From contig JAZQUU010000038.1 of the NCBI GenBank assembly GCA_045631485.1, forward strand, positions 101,476 to 165,475: DNA of 64,000 bases, read 5' to 3'. This DNA is from SIG452 sp045631485 (GTDB lineage Bacteria; Bacillota; Clostridia; UMGS1840). The notes under the pieces are model-generated. The model did no database searches. It was not told where the DNA came from and worked only from the letters and a program-made list of their open reading frames with translations. Each line of letters begins with the position of its first letter. Positions within the stretch are counted from its first letter, which is position 1. Shown piece by piece: positions 50,796 through 59,980 of the stretch. A program made the position numbers and the translations under genes.

Positions 50796-51635
50796 TTATT
50801 TTACCCCCTTAAAGAGATTGCAGGCATCTTCGTGACGGTGACGCTCAAACCCGTGATACATACGGGAACGCTGAATCGCTTCGTCAAAATCTACCAGATG
50901 ACCGTCAAAATCGGGGCCGTCCACACAAGCAAACTTGGTTTCACCGCCCACAGTCAGTCGGCAACCGCCGCACATACCCGTTCCGTCAATCATCACGGGA
51001 TTCATGCTTACGGTGGTTTTTACGCCGTATTCTTTGGTTAATTTACAAACAAACTTCATCATAATGAGCGGACCGATTACGATCACTTCGTCGTACTGTT
51101 CGCCGCTTTCGATAAGGGCTTTTAATGCATCGGTTACCAGACCTTTTTCTCCGTAGGAGCCGTCATCGGTCATCATGCAAAGACGGTTGCTTACCGCTTT
51201 AAATTCATCTTCCAGAATTACTAAGTCTTTATTTCTGAAGCCAACCACGGAATGCACTTCGGTGCCCTGTTTATGAAGTGCTTTGGCAATGGGATATGCA
51301 ATGGCACAACCAACGCCGCCGCCCACAACTGCCACTTTCTTTAAGCCTTCAATGTGGGTAGGAACGCCCAACGGACCCACAAAATCGTGGATAAATCCGC
51401 CTTCGGGAATGTGATTTAAAAGTTCGGTGGATTCTCCCACTACCTGGAAAATCACGGTTACGGTGCCTGCATCAATATCGGTATCCGCAACGGTTAAGGG
51501 AATACGTTCTCCGTTTTCATCCACTCTTAAAATAATGAACTGACCGGGCAACGCTTTTTTGGCAACACGGGGAGCTTTCACCGCAATTCTGGTCACGGTG
51601 GGATTTAATTCTTCCCGCTTGGTAATCTGAAACAT
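50796..51635 (-). CDS. nfnA: Ferredoxin-NADP+ reductase subunit NfnA-like
   Basis: This 279-residue protein is of the dihydroorotate-dehydrogenase electron-transfer type: FAD-binding GQFIILRVDENGERIPLTVA, NAD-binding VAVVGGGVGCAIAYPIAKAL, and a C-terminal [2Fe-2S] site MCGGCRLTV with the last Cys in KFACVDGP. It is the NADH-oxidising partner of NfnB, whose start lies 2 bases after this stop. The pair balances NADH, NADPH and ferredoxin pools in anaerobes. Confidence 0.88.
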   Translation of the reverse strand: MFQITKREELNPTVTRIAVKAPRVAKKALPGQFIILRVDENGERIPLTVADTDIDAGTVTVIFQVVGESTELLNHIPEGGFIHDFVGPLGVPTHIEGLKKVAVVGGGVGCAIAYPIAKALHKQGTEVHSVVGFRNKDLVILEDEFKAVSNRLCMMTDDGSYGEKGLVTDALKALIESGEQYDEVIVIGPLIMMKFVCKLTKEYGVKTTVSMNPVMIDGTGMCGGCRLTVGGETKFACVDGPDFDGHLVDFDEAIQRSRMYHGFERHRHEDACNLFKGVK

Positions 51636-51740
51636 ATAAAAACCTCACTTTCGTATTCATAAGAATACCAAACTGTTTCGTTTATAAGAAAAAATGTTGC
51701 ATTTTGTTTTTCTTTATCATCCTGATCTTCTATCATTATC

Positions 51741-51770
51741 AGTATATCACAAAACCTACGCATTTGTAAA
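51741..51770 (-). promoter_or_regulatory. Candidate nfnAB promoter
   Basis: TTTACA (51770-51765) and TATACT (51746-51741) are spaced by 18 bases on the minus strand, about 105 bases before the nfnA start. Confidence 0.55.
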
Positions 51771-51847
51771 GATATTTTTAAAAAATGGAAACTTTTTTCT
51801 CTCATTTGATTATTTCCAAAAAGGGATAGAAATAATACGGGATATAA

Positions 51848-51876
51848 TTGACAGAACAAAAATACTATGTTATACT
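51848..51876 (+). promoter_or_regulatory. Promoter of the rnjA unit
   Basis: TTGACA at 51848 and TATACT at 51871 are spaced by 17 bases, about 50 bases before the rnjA start; divergent from the nfnAB promoter. Confidence 0.75.
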
Positions 51877-51925
51877 ATGATAACTATTATTATGTTCGGA
51901 AAAATTTCAACATTGGAGGACTATT

Positions 51926-53593
51926 GTGGCAAAAAAGAAAATATTAAAGGTAATTCCCCTGGGCGGTCTGCACGAAATCGGAAAAAACATGACCGCTATT
52001 GAGTACGGAGATATCGGCATTTTAATCGACTGCGGAGTTGCCTTTCCCGACGAGAATATGCTGGGGGTTGACCTGGTAATTCCCGACTTTTCGTACATTG
52101 TGAAGAATCAGCATAAATATAAGGCATTGGTGTTAACCCACGGTCACGAAGACCATATCGGCGCCATTCCCTATCTGATGAAGGATTGCACCATCCCCGT
52201 GTTCGGCACCAAGCTGACCAACGGTCTGGTCAAATTCAAATTAAAGGAACATAACCTGCTTTCCAAGGTTTCCTTAAATCAGGTTTCGGCAGGCGACAAA
52301 TTAAAATTTGGCGACATCACCGTGGAATTTATTCACACCAACCACTCCATTGCGGATTCGGTTGCCATTGCAATTCACACCCCCGAGGGCGTGATTCTGC
52401 ACACCGGTGACTTTAAGATTGACACCACTCCCGTAACCGGCAATATGATTGACTTAGCCCGATTCGGAGAACTTGGCAAACAGGGTGTTACCTTATTGAT
52501 GAGTGAATCCACCAATGCGGAGCGTCACGGTTATACCCAGAGTGAACGTTCCGTTGGGAAAGCGTTAAACGATATTTTTATTTCCAACCCCAAAAAGAGA
52601 ATCATCATCGCCACCTTTGCATCCAACGTGCATCGTGTGCAGCAGATTATTGATGCTTCCGTTCGTTACAACCGAAGAGTTGCAGTGTCGGGCAGAAGTA
52701 TGGAAAATGTGGTGCAGGTTGCGCAGGAGCTTGGCTATATGAAGATTCCCAAGGGCACCCTCATTGACATTGACAACATCAAAAATTATAACAACGAGCA
52801 TTTAACCATCATCACTACGGGAAGCCAGGGAGAACCTATGAGCGGGTTGCACCGTATGGCGTTTTCTTCCCATCGGAAAGTGGAAATCACCTCCAACGAC
52901 CTGGTGGTGTTAAGTGCAAACCCCATTCCGGGGAACGAAAAGTTAGTTTCCACCGTGGTAAACGAATTATTCAAAAGAGGCTGTTCCGTTGTTTACGATA
53001 ACTTGGCGGATGTGCACGTTTCGGGGCATGCTTGTCAGGAAGAATTAAAACTGATTTTAGCACTCACCAAGCCCAAATATTTTATGCCGATTCACGGGGA
53101 ATACAAACATCTGATTCACCATAAAAATCTGGCAATGGAAGTGGGCATTCCCGAAGACAAAATCTTTGTGATGCAACTTGGCAATGTGTTGCAGGTTTCC
53201 AAAACGGGCACCAAACCCGCAGGCAGTATTTCCTCGGGCAAGGTGTTTGTGGAAGGTCTTTCCGTGGGAGATGTGGGCAATATTGTGCTTCGTGACAGAA
53301 AGCATTTGTCTCAGGACGGCTTGATTGTTATCGTGGTGTCATTATCTTCCGAAAACGGGCAGATTCTTTCGGGACCCGACATTATCTCCCGTGGGTTTGT
53401 GTATATGAGAGACAGCGAAGATTTAATGGATGAAACCCGTCAGGTTGCCAAAGAAGCTTTGGAAAATATGATTTCCCGAAAAGTGACCGACTGGGCAACC
53501 TTAAAGAACGAAATGCGTACTCAGGTTGGCACCTATTTAAACAAAAAAACCAAACGTTCTCCCATGATTCTCCCCATTATTATGGAAGTGTAA
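51926..53593 (+). CDS. rnjA: Ribonuclease J
   Basis: This 555-residue metallo-beta-lactamase/beta-CASP nuclease has VLTHGHEDHIGAIPYLMKD (zinc site), FIHTNHSIADSVAIAI and LHTGDFKIDTTPVTG, and the beta-CASP GSQGEPMSGLHRMAF and VHVSGHACQEE. It has 5'-3' exonuclease and endonuclease activity in mRNA decay. The start is GTG at 51926, after GGAGGA. It heads a plus-strand run of wall genes, possibly one long transcript. Confidence 0.95.
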   Translation: MAKKKILKVIPLGGLHEIGKNMTAIEYGDIGILIDCGVAFPDENMLGVDLVIPDFSYIVKNQHKYKALVLTHGHEDHIGAIPYLMKDCTIPVFGTKLTNGLVKFKLKEHNLLSKVSLNQVSAGDKLKFGDITVEFIHTNHSIADSVAIAIHTPEGVILHTGDFKIDTTPVTGNMIDLARFGELGKQGVTLLMSESTNAERHGYTQSERSVGKALNDIFISNPKKRIIIATFASNVHRVQQIIDASVRYNRRVAVSGRSMENVVQVAQELGYMKIPKGTLIDIDNIKNYNNEHLTIITTGSQGEPMSGLHRMAFSSHRKVEITSNDLVVLSANPIPGNEKLVSTVVNELFKRGCSVVYDNLADVHVSGHACQEELKLILALTKPKYFMPIHGEYKHLIHHKNLAMEVGIPEDKIFVMQLGNVLQVSKTGTKPAGSISSGKVFVEGLSVGDVGNIVLRDRKHLSQDGLIVIVVSLSSENGQILSGPDIISRGFVYMRDSEDLMDETRQVAKEALENMISRKVTDWATLKNEMRTQVGTYLNKKTKRSPMILPIIMEV

Positions 53594-53625
53594 ATTTTTA
53601 AAATCAAAACAACGAGGATTATCTT

Positions 53626-54975
53626 ATGAAACAACTGCGACTGGCATTAGCCGTGATCGTTTGCAAGCTGCTCATTGTGGTGGGAAAACTGATGGGCACC
53701 AAAAGCTCCTCCGCACCGGGAAGATACGCCTTAAAAATCTGTCCCGATGCTCTGCGGCTTCTTGCTCCGAAAATCAAAGAAAAGATTATCTGTGTGTTGG
53801 GTACCAACGGCAAAACCACCACCAACAATATGATTGACACCTTAATCACCCAAACAGGCTGCACCACCGTTTGTAACAAAGTGGGCGCCAATATGTTTGA
53901 CGGGGTGGCAACCTCCTTCATCAGTTCCGCAGGGTTACTCGGCTCTCTGAAGGCAGACTATGCGGTGTTGGAAATTGACGAAGCAAGTGCAAAAATTGTG
54001 TTTGACCATCTCACACCTGATGTGATTGTGGTAACCAACTTATTCCGTGACCAGATGGACCGCTACGGAGAAATCACCGAAACCCTCAACCAACTGAAAA
54101 TCGCCGTGGCAAAAGCACCCCAGGCCACTCTTGTGTTAAACGGGGATGACCCCATGTGTGCATCCTTTACCAAAAGTGTGCAAAATCCTTGTGTGGTGTT
54201 TGGCGTGTCGGAAGAAACCAATCAACCAAAAACCGAAACCAAAGAAGGCAGAACTTGTATCTTCTGCCAAAGTGAGTTGTCCTACAATTTCTATCACTAC
54301 AATCAGTTGGGAGATTTTTATTGCACCAATTGTGATTACAAGCGTCCCGCTCCCGATTTTTCGGCATCTTGTGTGGACTTATCCCCCACCATTTCCTTCC
54401 TGCTTAACGAAAAGCAGGAGGTGAAAACAACCTTACTCGGCTTTTACAATTTATATAATGTGCTGGCGGCAATCAGCGTGGCAGAAACCCTGCGCCTGCA
54501 TGTTGCAAACTATACTCAGGCGTTTGCCGACTACGAAACCCAAACGGCAAGAATGGAAGAATTCCACCTGGAAAAACCCGTGATTTTAAACTTAGCCAAA
54601 AATCCTGCAGGCTTCAATCAGGCGATTGCCACCTTAAAAAACGACCCCCGCAAAAAAGCGGTGGTGGTGGGCATCAACGATATGCCCTCCGACGGCATTG
54701 ATATTTCCTGGTTATACGATGTGGATTTTGAATTGCTTTCCGATTGTGCGGCACACGGAGCATCTGGAAAACGGTGTCAGGATATGGCACTCAGATGGTT
54801 CTATGCCGATGTGGAAAATGTTTCGGTAAATGAAAATCCCGTATCCGTTGCATTGGACTTTTTAAAAACCGATTGTGAAGTGGTTTATCTTCTGGTGAAC
54901 TACACCTTGATTTTTGATGCAAAAAAAGAACTGCAAAAAGCCGAGAAAACAATCAAGAAAGGGGATAAGCTATGA
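53626..54975 (+). CDS. murT: Lipid II isoglutaminyl synthase ligase subunit MurT
   Basis: This 449-residue Mur-ligase-like protein has the P-loop VLGTNGKTTTNNMI, a metal-binding insert with CIFCQSEL and CTNCDYKRP (zinc ribbon typical of MurT) and a C-terminal DUF1727 domain with NDMPSDGIDISWLYDV, whose Asp is part of the reported catalytic set. MurT uses ATP to activate the D-glutamate carboxylate of lipid II and adds ammonia. Ammonia normally comes from GatD, encoded next with a 4-base overlap. Confidence 0.93.
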   Translation: MKQLRLALAVIVCKLLIVVGKLMGTKSSSAPGRYALKICPDALRLLAPKIKEKIICVLGTNGKTTTNNMIDTLITQTGCTTVCNKVGANMFDGVATSFISSAGLLGSLKADYAVLEIDEASAKIVFDHLTPDVIVVTNLFRDQMDRYGEITETLNQLKIAVAKAPQATLVLNGDDPMCASFTKSVQNPCVVFGVSEETNQPKTETKEGRTCIFCQSELSYNFYHYNQLGDFYCTNCDYKRPAPDFSASCVDLSPTISFLLNEKQEVKTTLLGFYNLYNVLAAISVAETLRLHVANYTQAFADYETQTARMEEFHLEKPVILNLAKNPAGFNQAIATLKNDPRKKAVVVGINDMPSDGIDISWLYDVDFELLSDCAAHGASGKRCQDMALRWFYADVENVSVNENPVSVALDFLKTDCEVVYLLVNYTLIFDAKKELQKAEKTIKKGDKL

Positions 54976-55700
54976 AACTGACATTACTGCACTTATTCCC
55001 CGAGCTTTTAAACTTATACGGTGACCGAGGAAACCTTACAGTGTTTGAAAAACGATGCCGTATGCGAAGCATCGAATTACAGGTGATTTCTCTTCCCTTT
55101 TCGGAAGAAATCGATTTAACGGATGTGGATATTGTCTATTTGGGTGGTGGAAGCGAAAAGGACTTGCCCAAAATTGCCCAAAAGCTTCGAACCTGTCAGG
55201 AAGATTTTCTTCGCTACCGTGATGCAGACGGTGTTCTTTTGGGCGTTGCCACGGGATACCCTCTGCTCGGCAACACCTTTGTGGCAGAAGGCGTGTCTTA
55301 TGACGGGCTCGGTCTTCTTCCCATCACCACAGAAGCGGGAAAAGAAAAACTGATTGGCAATATCGCCTTAAACTCCCCTCTTGGCGTGTTGGCAGGATTT
55401 GAAAATCACACGGGTCTTACCTTCTTATCCGAGGGAGCATCTCCTTTGGGAACCGTTTTAACAGGTTTTGGAAACAACGGAAAAGACAAAACCGAGGGTG
55501 CTATGCAAAAAAACATCATCGGCACCTATCTCTCAGGTCCCCTGCTTCCCAAAAATCCCGAAGTGTGTGACTTACTGATTGCCAAAGCAATTGAGAAAAA
55601 ATACGGCTCGTTTCCCGACCTTGCTCCCATCGAATGCAACTATGAAAAACTTGCGAAAGGATATGTTTTACACTATGGTAACCGAACTCACAAAAGATAG
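54972..55700 (+). CDS. gatD: GatD-like subunit lacking the glutaminase catalytic residues
   Basis: This 242-residue class I amidotransferase-like protein fits GatD in length, position and motifs (LLHLFPELLNLYGDRGNLTV, DIVYLGGGSEKD, VLAGFENHTGLTFL, GTYLSGPLLPKNPEVCDLL). In active GatD the nucleophile lies in a CGGYQ-like turn and the His in GTYLHGP. Here these are GVATGYPLLG (Ala for Cys) and GTYLSGP (Ser for His); the glutamine-site Arg after ENHGG is Leu. The codons (GCC, TCA) leave no doubt about the residues. It can bind MurT but should not hydrolyse glutamine. The start overlaps the murT stop as ATGA. Confidence 0.88.
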   Translation: MKLTLLHLFPELLNLYGDRGNLTVFEKRCRMRSIELQVISLPFSEEIDLTDVDIVYLGGGSEKDLPKIAQKLRTCQEDFLRYRDADGVLLGVATGYPLLGNTFVAEGVSYDGLGLLPITTEAGKEKLIGNIALNSPLGVLAGFENHTGLTFLSEGASPLGTVLTGFGNNGKDKTEGAMQKNIIGTYLSGPLLPKNPEVCDLLIAKAIEKKYGSFPDLAPIECNYEKLAKGYVLHYGNRTHKR

Positions 55701-56730
55701 ATACGAAGAATACGAAGAATTTAATAAAAACCATCCCAAGGGACATTTTATGCAGTCTGTTCTGTGGGGCGAAATGAAACCGGACTGGAAAAACGTGATT
55801 TTAATCTGTACCGATGAAAACAACAAAATCAAAGGTGCTATGAGCGTGTTAATCCGTCCCGTTCCCGTGATTAAAAGAACAATTATGTATTCTCCCAGAG
55901 GTCCCGTTTGCGACTTAGACGATAAAGAAACCCTAAAAGAACTCTACGACGGCGTGAAAGCTTTGGCAAAAAAACATAAAGCGTATGTATTCAAAGCAGA
56001 CCCCGACGTCAAGAGTGATCATGAAGTATTCAAACAGAATTTAACCGATGCAGGCTTTAAAATCATCCCCGGCAACAAAAACTTTGAGGGGATTCAACCC
56101 TGCTTTGTGTTCCGTCTGGATGTGGCGGGCAAAACCGAAGAAGAAGTGTTCGATATTTTCCATTCCAAAACCCGTTACAATATCCGTTTATCCGTGAAAA
56201 AAGGCGTAACCGTACGACTGGGCGGCAAAGAGGATGTGAAAGACTTCCAGAGACTGATGGAAGAAACCGGTCTTCGTGACGAATTTGTGGTTCGTCCTGC
56301 ATCCTATTTTGAAAAAATGCTGGATGTTTACGGAGACAATGCCCGTCTGTATATGGCAGATTTCGAGGGTAAACCCATCGCAGGCACCTTAGCCATTTAC
56401 TACGGCAACAAAGTGTGGTACTTATACGGTGCATCAGGCAACGCATACCGTAACGTAATGCCCAACTATCAGCTCCAATGGGAAATGATTCGTTGGTCCA
56501 TTGAAAAAGGCTGCGATATTTACGATTTCCGCGGCGTATCCGGCGATTTAAGCGAAGATAATCCCTTATATGGTCTGTATCGCTTCAAAAAAGGCTTCAA
56601 CGGAGAATTCACCGAATTCTTAGGCGAAATCGAAGTGGTATTCTCTCCCTTTATCAACTGGGCGGTGCATAACGGCGAAAAAATCTTCCGTGAACTGCGC
56701 AGAAAGCTCTACCTTCTGAAAAAGAAATAA
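55675..56730 (+). CDS. FemX/FemAB-family peptidoglycan bridge aminoacyltransferase
   Basis: This 351-residue protein with twin GNAT folds is typical of FemABX: HFMQSVLWGEMKPDWKN, ILIRP-like SVLIRPVPVIKR, YNIRLSVKKGVTVRLGGKED, IAGTLAIYYGNKVWYLYGAS and DFRGVSGDLSEDNPLYGLYRFKKGFNG. Such enzymes add an amino acid from aminoacyl-tRNA to the lipid II stem peptide. The start at 55675 (MVTELTKDRY) overlaps the gatD end by 26 bases; a longer frame exists, but the family starts here. The setting with murT and gatD points to wall-precursor tailoring. Confidence 0.85.
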   Translation: MVTELTKDRYEEYEEFNKNHPKGHFMQSVLWGEMKPDWKNVILICTDENNKIKGAMSVLIRPVPVIKRTIMYSPRGPVCDLDDKETLKELYDGVKALAKKHKAYVFKADPDVKSDHEVFKQNLTDAGFKIIPGNKNFEGIQPCFVFRLDVAGKTEEEVFDIFHSKTRYNIRLSVKKGVTVRLGGKEDVKDFQRLMEETGLRDEFVVRPASYFEKMLDVYGDNARLYMADFEGKPIAGTLAIYYGNKVWYLYGASGNAYRNVMPNYQLQWEMIRWSIEKGCDIYDFRGVSGDLSEDNPLYGLYRFKKGFNGEFTEFLGEIEVVFSPFINWAVHNGEKIFRELRRKLYLLKKK

Positions 56731-56745
56731 AAAAAGGATTTTATT

Positions 56746-57384
56746 ATGAAAATCAGATTACAGTTTGAAAAAAATATGCCCTATATTTCCCATCTGGATT
56801 TAATGAAAGCCGTGCAGAAAATTTTAAAGCGCACAGGGCTTCCCTTAAAATATTCCGAAGGGTTTAATCCACACATGGTGTTAAATATTGCCAACCCTCT
56901 TCCCTTGGGCATTGTGGGAAAGCAAGAATTTTTGGATTTTGAATTAAAAACCGATTTCCTTTCTTTCGGAGAAGTAAAAGAAAAGCTCCGTCTGGCAAGT
57001 CCCCAGGGGATTGTGCCCGTGGAAATTTACACCGAAAATTTGAAAAAATTCAACGAAACCCATAATGCGGACTACCAAATCGCCATCCGCACTCAAGAAG
57101 GCGAAAAAATCCGTGAATTTTTAGCAAAGGATACCATCCCCTTTGAAAAATTCTCCAAAGGAAAAACCAAAACCATTGACTTAAAGGAACTGATTTTCCG
57201 CTATGATATCACCAACACGGAAGACGGCATCAACCTGTCTTTAAACTGTGCCTGCGGAAACGAAAAAACCTTAAATCCCCTGCTTTTAAAGAAAGCAATG
57301 ACAGACAGCGGTATCAGCATTACCGCATTTTTGGCAACCCGACTTGGTTTTTACGACAAAGACGGAAACGGGTTTGCTTCTTAA
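56746..57384 (+). CDS. DUF2344 / TIGR03936 protein
   Basis: This 212-residue protein shows the family opening MKIRLQFEKNMPYISHLDLM, LKYSEGFNPHMVLNIANPLP and GIVGKQEFLDFEL. It is usually fused to or encoded right after a large radical SAM protein (TIGR03960) and linked to ribosome-associated functions. No radical SAM gene is next to it; the neighbours are femX and the GT4-CsaB fusion. The C-terminus (LATRLGFYDKDGNGF) is shortened. The function is unknown. Confidence 0.8.
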   Translation: MKIRLQFEKNMPYISHLDLMKAVQKILKRTGLPLKYSEGFNPHMVLNIANPLPLGIVGKQEFLDFELKTDFLSFGEVKEKLRLASPQGIVPVEIYTENLKKFNETHNADYQIAIRTQEGEKIREFLAKDTIPFEKFSKGKTKTIDLKELIFRYDITNTEDGINLSLNCACGNEKTLNPLLLKKAMTDSGISITAFLATRLGFYDKDGNGFAS

Positions 57385-57417
57385 CAAATATCAAACAGAA
57401 CGGTGGTGAATCCCCAA

Positions 57418-59622
57418 ATGAAAATATTACTCGCTTCCATGAAAATGGACATCGGCGGTGCCGAAACACACATTGTGGAGTTGGCAAAGGGTCTGGCAGC
57501 GGCAGGACACACGGTTCACGTGGTTTCCGAAGGCGGTATCTTTGCAGACGAGCTGGTAAGCATGGGCATTCCCCATACCTACGCCCCCCTTTCCTCAAAA
57601 ACTCCCAAAAGCATTCTGTCATCCTACAACATTTTAAAACAACTGATGCAGGAAGAACAGTTTGATATTGTGCACTCTCACGCCAGAATTCCCAACGTGA
57701 TTATACATACCTTAAAAAGAAGATTCCGCTTCGGCTTTGTGTCCACCTTGCATTTTGCTTTCACCAAAAACACCCTGGTGAAAAAATTTACGGTTTGGGG
57801 AGATAAATGTCTGGTTGTTTCCGAGGACTTAAAGCGTCATCTGATCAGAAACAGCCGTATGAAAACCAAAGACATCACCATCACCGTCAACGGCATCAAC
57901 GAAAAAGACTTTGTGGGAATCCAACCCGATGCCGAATTGATGAAAGAATTGGGCATCCGCGAATCCTCCAAAAAAATCGTTTGCGTGTGCCGTCTGGAAA
58001 AAGGAAACTGCGACAGTGCTTTCCTGCTTCTGCAACGGGCGGAAGAATTAAACCGCAAATTAAAAGATGTGCAGATTGTGATTGTGGGGGACGGTGATGC
58101 CTATGAAGAACTTTCCCAAAAAGCTGAAGTCATCAACCGCACCTTAGGTGCAAACACCGTCATCTTAACAGGAAAACGAAGCGATGTGAATAAAATCATT
58201 GCATTGGCAGACGTATTTGTGGGAATTTCCCGTGCGGCTTTGGAAGCAATGGCGGCAGGAAAAATCGTGGTGTTAACAGGAAGCTACGGTCATCTTGGCG
58301 TTCTCACCGAAAAGGATTTTCCCGAAATGAGATTATCCAACTTTACCTGTCGGGGACTTAAGCACCCCACAGAAGAAGATGTGGTTCGCTCTGTCTGCGA
58401 TGCATATCGTATGGAAAAAAATAAAAAAGCAGACACCGTGTCCCGCCTAAGCGCTATGGTGCTTACCGAATATTCCGCAGAACGAATGACCAAGGATGCA
58501 CTCTCGGTGTATCAGCAGCTGCTCTATGAAATGAAGCAGTCCGATATTGTACTGTCGGGGTATTACGGATTCCGCAATTCCGGTGACGATGCCATTTTAA
58601 AAATGATTATCAAAGATATCCGTGATTATGACCCGGACATCGGCATTACTATTTTATCCAACCGTCCCGGCGATACCAAACGCATTTACCGTGTGAATGC
58701 GGTGAACCGTTGGAATTTCTTTGCCATCAGAAAAGCCTTGAAGGAGTCACGTCTCTTTATTTCGGGAGGCGGAAGCATCATTCAGGATGTGACCTCCACC
58801 AAATCTCTGCTCTATTATCTGGCACTCATCCGTATGGCAAAAAAACTGGGCAACAAGGTAATGCTCTATGCCAACGGCATCGGCCCCGTGAAAAAGCCTG
58901 CAAATCAGAAACGTGCAAAAAACACCTTGAATCTGGTGGACGTGATCACCTTAAGAGAAGAAGATTCCGAGGATGCTTTAAACGAAATGGGTGTAATTAA
59001 CCCCAAAATCAAAGTCACCTGCGACCCTGCGATTGCTTTGTCCGATATTGATATGGAGCAGGCAGACAATCTTCTGTACCGTTATCAGCTATATCAGAAG
59101 CCCTATGTGATTGTGTCACTTCGGGAATGGAAAACAATTCCCATTTTTGAATCGGAGCTTTTGGAAGCCTTAAAGGAACTGAAAACCCGTCACCAATGCG
59201 AACTGTTGTTTGTTCCCATGCAGCATCCCAACGATGTGGCAATCAATCAGAAATATGCCAAACTGACCAACTCCGTTTGCATCACCAAACGCCTGTCTGC
59301 AGATACCTGCATCGGTTTGGCAAAATCTGCCCTCCTAGCCGTGGGAATGCGTCTGCATTTGTTGATTTATGCCTTTGCAGCCGGCGTGCCCTCCATCGGT
59401 CTTGCCTATGACCCCAAGGTGGAAAGCGTGATGAAATATTTTGGCCAGAGCACCTATATGGGGCTTTTGGAATTCACCAAAATGAGCTTCACCTCCAAAG
59501 CAGACCGCGTGTTAAACAGTCGGGAACAACTCTGTGCGGAATTGGAAATCCGCCTCCACGAGTTAAAGAACCGCAACAAAATCAACACCGATTTCGTGAA
59601 AGCTCTCCTGGAAGAAAAATAA
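57418..59622 (+). CDS. csaB: Fusion of GT4 glycosyltransferase and CsaB-type polysaccharide pyruvyl transferase
   Basis: This 734-residue protein has two parts. Residues 1-360 are a GT4/GT-B glycosyltransferase: MKMDIGGAETHIVELAKGLA, VHSHARIPN and SRAALEAMAAGKIVVLTGSY. Residues 370-734 are a pyruvyl transferase: LSGYYGFRNSGDDAILKMII, FISGGGSIIQDVTSTKSLLY, NGIGPVKKP and GMRLHLLIYAFAAGVPSIGL. CsaB adds pyruvate ketals to secondary wall polymer, the ligand of SLH domains. A GTG at 57403 is in frame, but the GGTGG site lies after it; ATG 57418 is the start. Confidence 0.9.
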   Translation: MKILLASMKMDIGGAETHIVELAKGLAAAGHTVHVVSEGGIFADELVSMGIPHTYAPLSSKTPKSILSSYNILKQLMQEEQFDIVHSHARIPNVIIHTLKRRFRFGFVSTLHFAFTKNTLVKKFTVWGDKCLVVSEDLKRHLIRNSRMKTKDITITVNGINEKDFVGIQPDAELMKELGIRESSKKIVCVCRLEKGNCDSAFLLLQRAEELNRKLKDVQIVIVGDGDAYEELSQKAEVINRTLGANTVILTGKRSDVNKIIALADVFVGISRAALEAMAAGKIVVLTGSYGHLGVLTEKDFPEMRLSNFTCRGLKHPTEEDVVRSVCDAYRMEKNKKADTVSRLSAMVLTEYSAERMTKDALSVYQQLLYEMKQSDIVLSGYYGFRNSGDDAILKMIIKDIRDYDPDIGITILSNRPGDTKRIYRVNAVNRWNFFAIRKALKESRLFISGGGSIIQDVTSTKSLLYYLALIRMAKKLGNKVMLYANGIGPVKKPANQKRAKNTLNLVDVITLREEDSEDALNEMGVINPKIKVTCDPAIALSDIDMEQADNLLYRYQLYQKPYVIVSLREWKTIPIFESELLEALKELKTRHQCELLFVPMQHPNDVAINQKYAKLTNSVCITKRLSADTCIGLAKSALLAVGMRLHLLIYAFAAGVPSIGLAYDPKVESVMKYFGQSTYMGLLEFTKMSFTSKADRVLNSREQLCAELEIRLHELKNRNKINTDFVKALLEEK

Positions 59623-59628
59623 TATAAA

Positions 59629-59668
59629 AAATCCCGCTTTTCCCCAAAAGGAATCAGCGGGATTTCTT
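59629..59668 (+). terminator. Terminator of the wall gene cluster
   Basis: AAATCCCGCT and AGCGGGATTT form a 10-bp stem with an inner TTCC/GGAA pairing, followed by a T run. Confidence 0.85.
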
Positions 59669-59705
59669 TTTCTCTTCCTCAAATACAAAAATATCTCCAT
59701 TTATC

Positions 59706-59734
59706 TTGACAACATCCTGAAAATTTGGTAAACT
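59706..59734 (+). promoter_or_regulatory. Promoter in front of the first tRNA-Ser fragment
   Basis: TTGACA at 59706 and TAAACT at 59729 are spaced by 17 bases, 16 bases before the fragment. The spacing is normal for a tRNA gene, so this is probably the original tRNA-Ser promoter. Confidence 0.7.
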
Positions 59735-59749
59735 ATGAAAGTCTTATAT

Positions 59750-59795
59750 GGAGTGGTATCGAAGTGGTCATAACGGACATGACTCGAAATCTGTC
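59750..59795 (+). pseudogene. tRNA-Ser 5' half (fragment 1)
   Basis: GGAGTGG, then TATCGAAGTGGTCATAACGG and TGACTCGAAATC match the acceptor, D-arm and anticodon loop of the intact tRNA-Ser at 60206. The match stops just after the anticodon loop; the 3' anticodon-stem strand and T-arm are absent. No cloverleaf can form. Confidence 0.75.
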
Positions 59796-59980
59796 GAATC
59801 ATATCGGCTATTTGGAACTTAGTGGAAGATAACGGAAGTTGTCGTAACCTAACGGAAATTAGTGGAACTTAGCACCACTTTCAATCACTTAAATCATTAA
59901 AAATTTAATACAGGTTTATAACGTTTCGCACACGAATTTCCCATAAAAAAATCCGTGTGAAAAACGCTAAAAATACACAA
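59796..59980. other. Spacer between tRNA-Ser fragments 1 and 2
   Basis: This 185-base stretch has no gene. It contains short direct repeats: GGAACTTAG twice, ACGGAA twice and TAGTGGAA twice within 60 bases, possibly recombinase arm sites. Confidence 0.4.
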
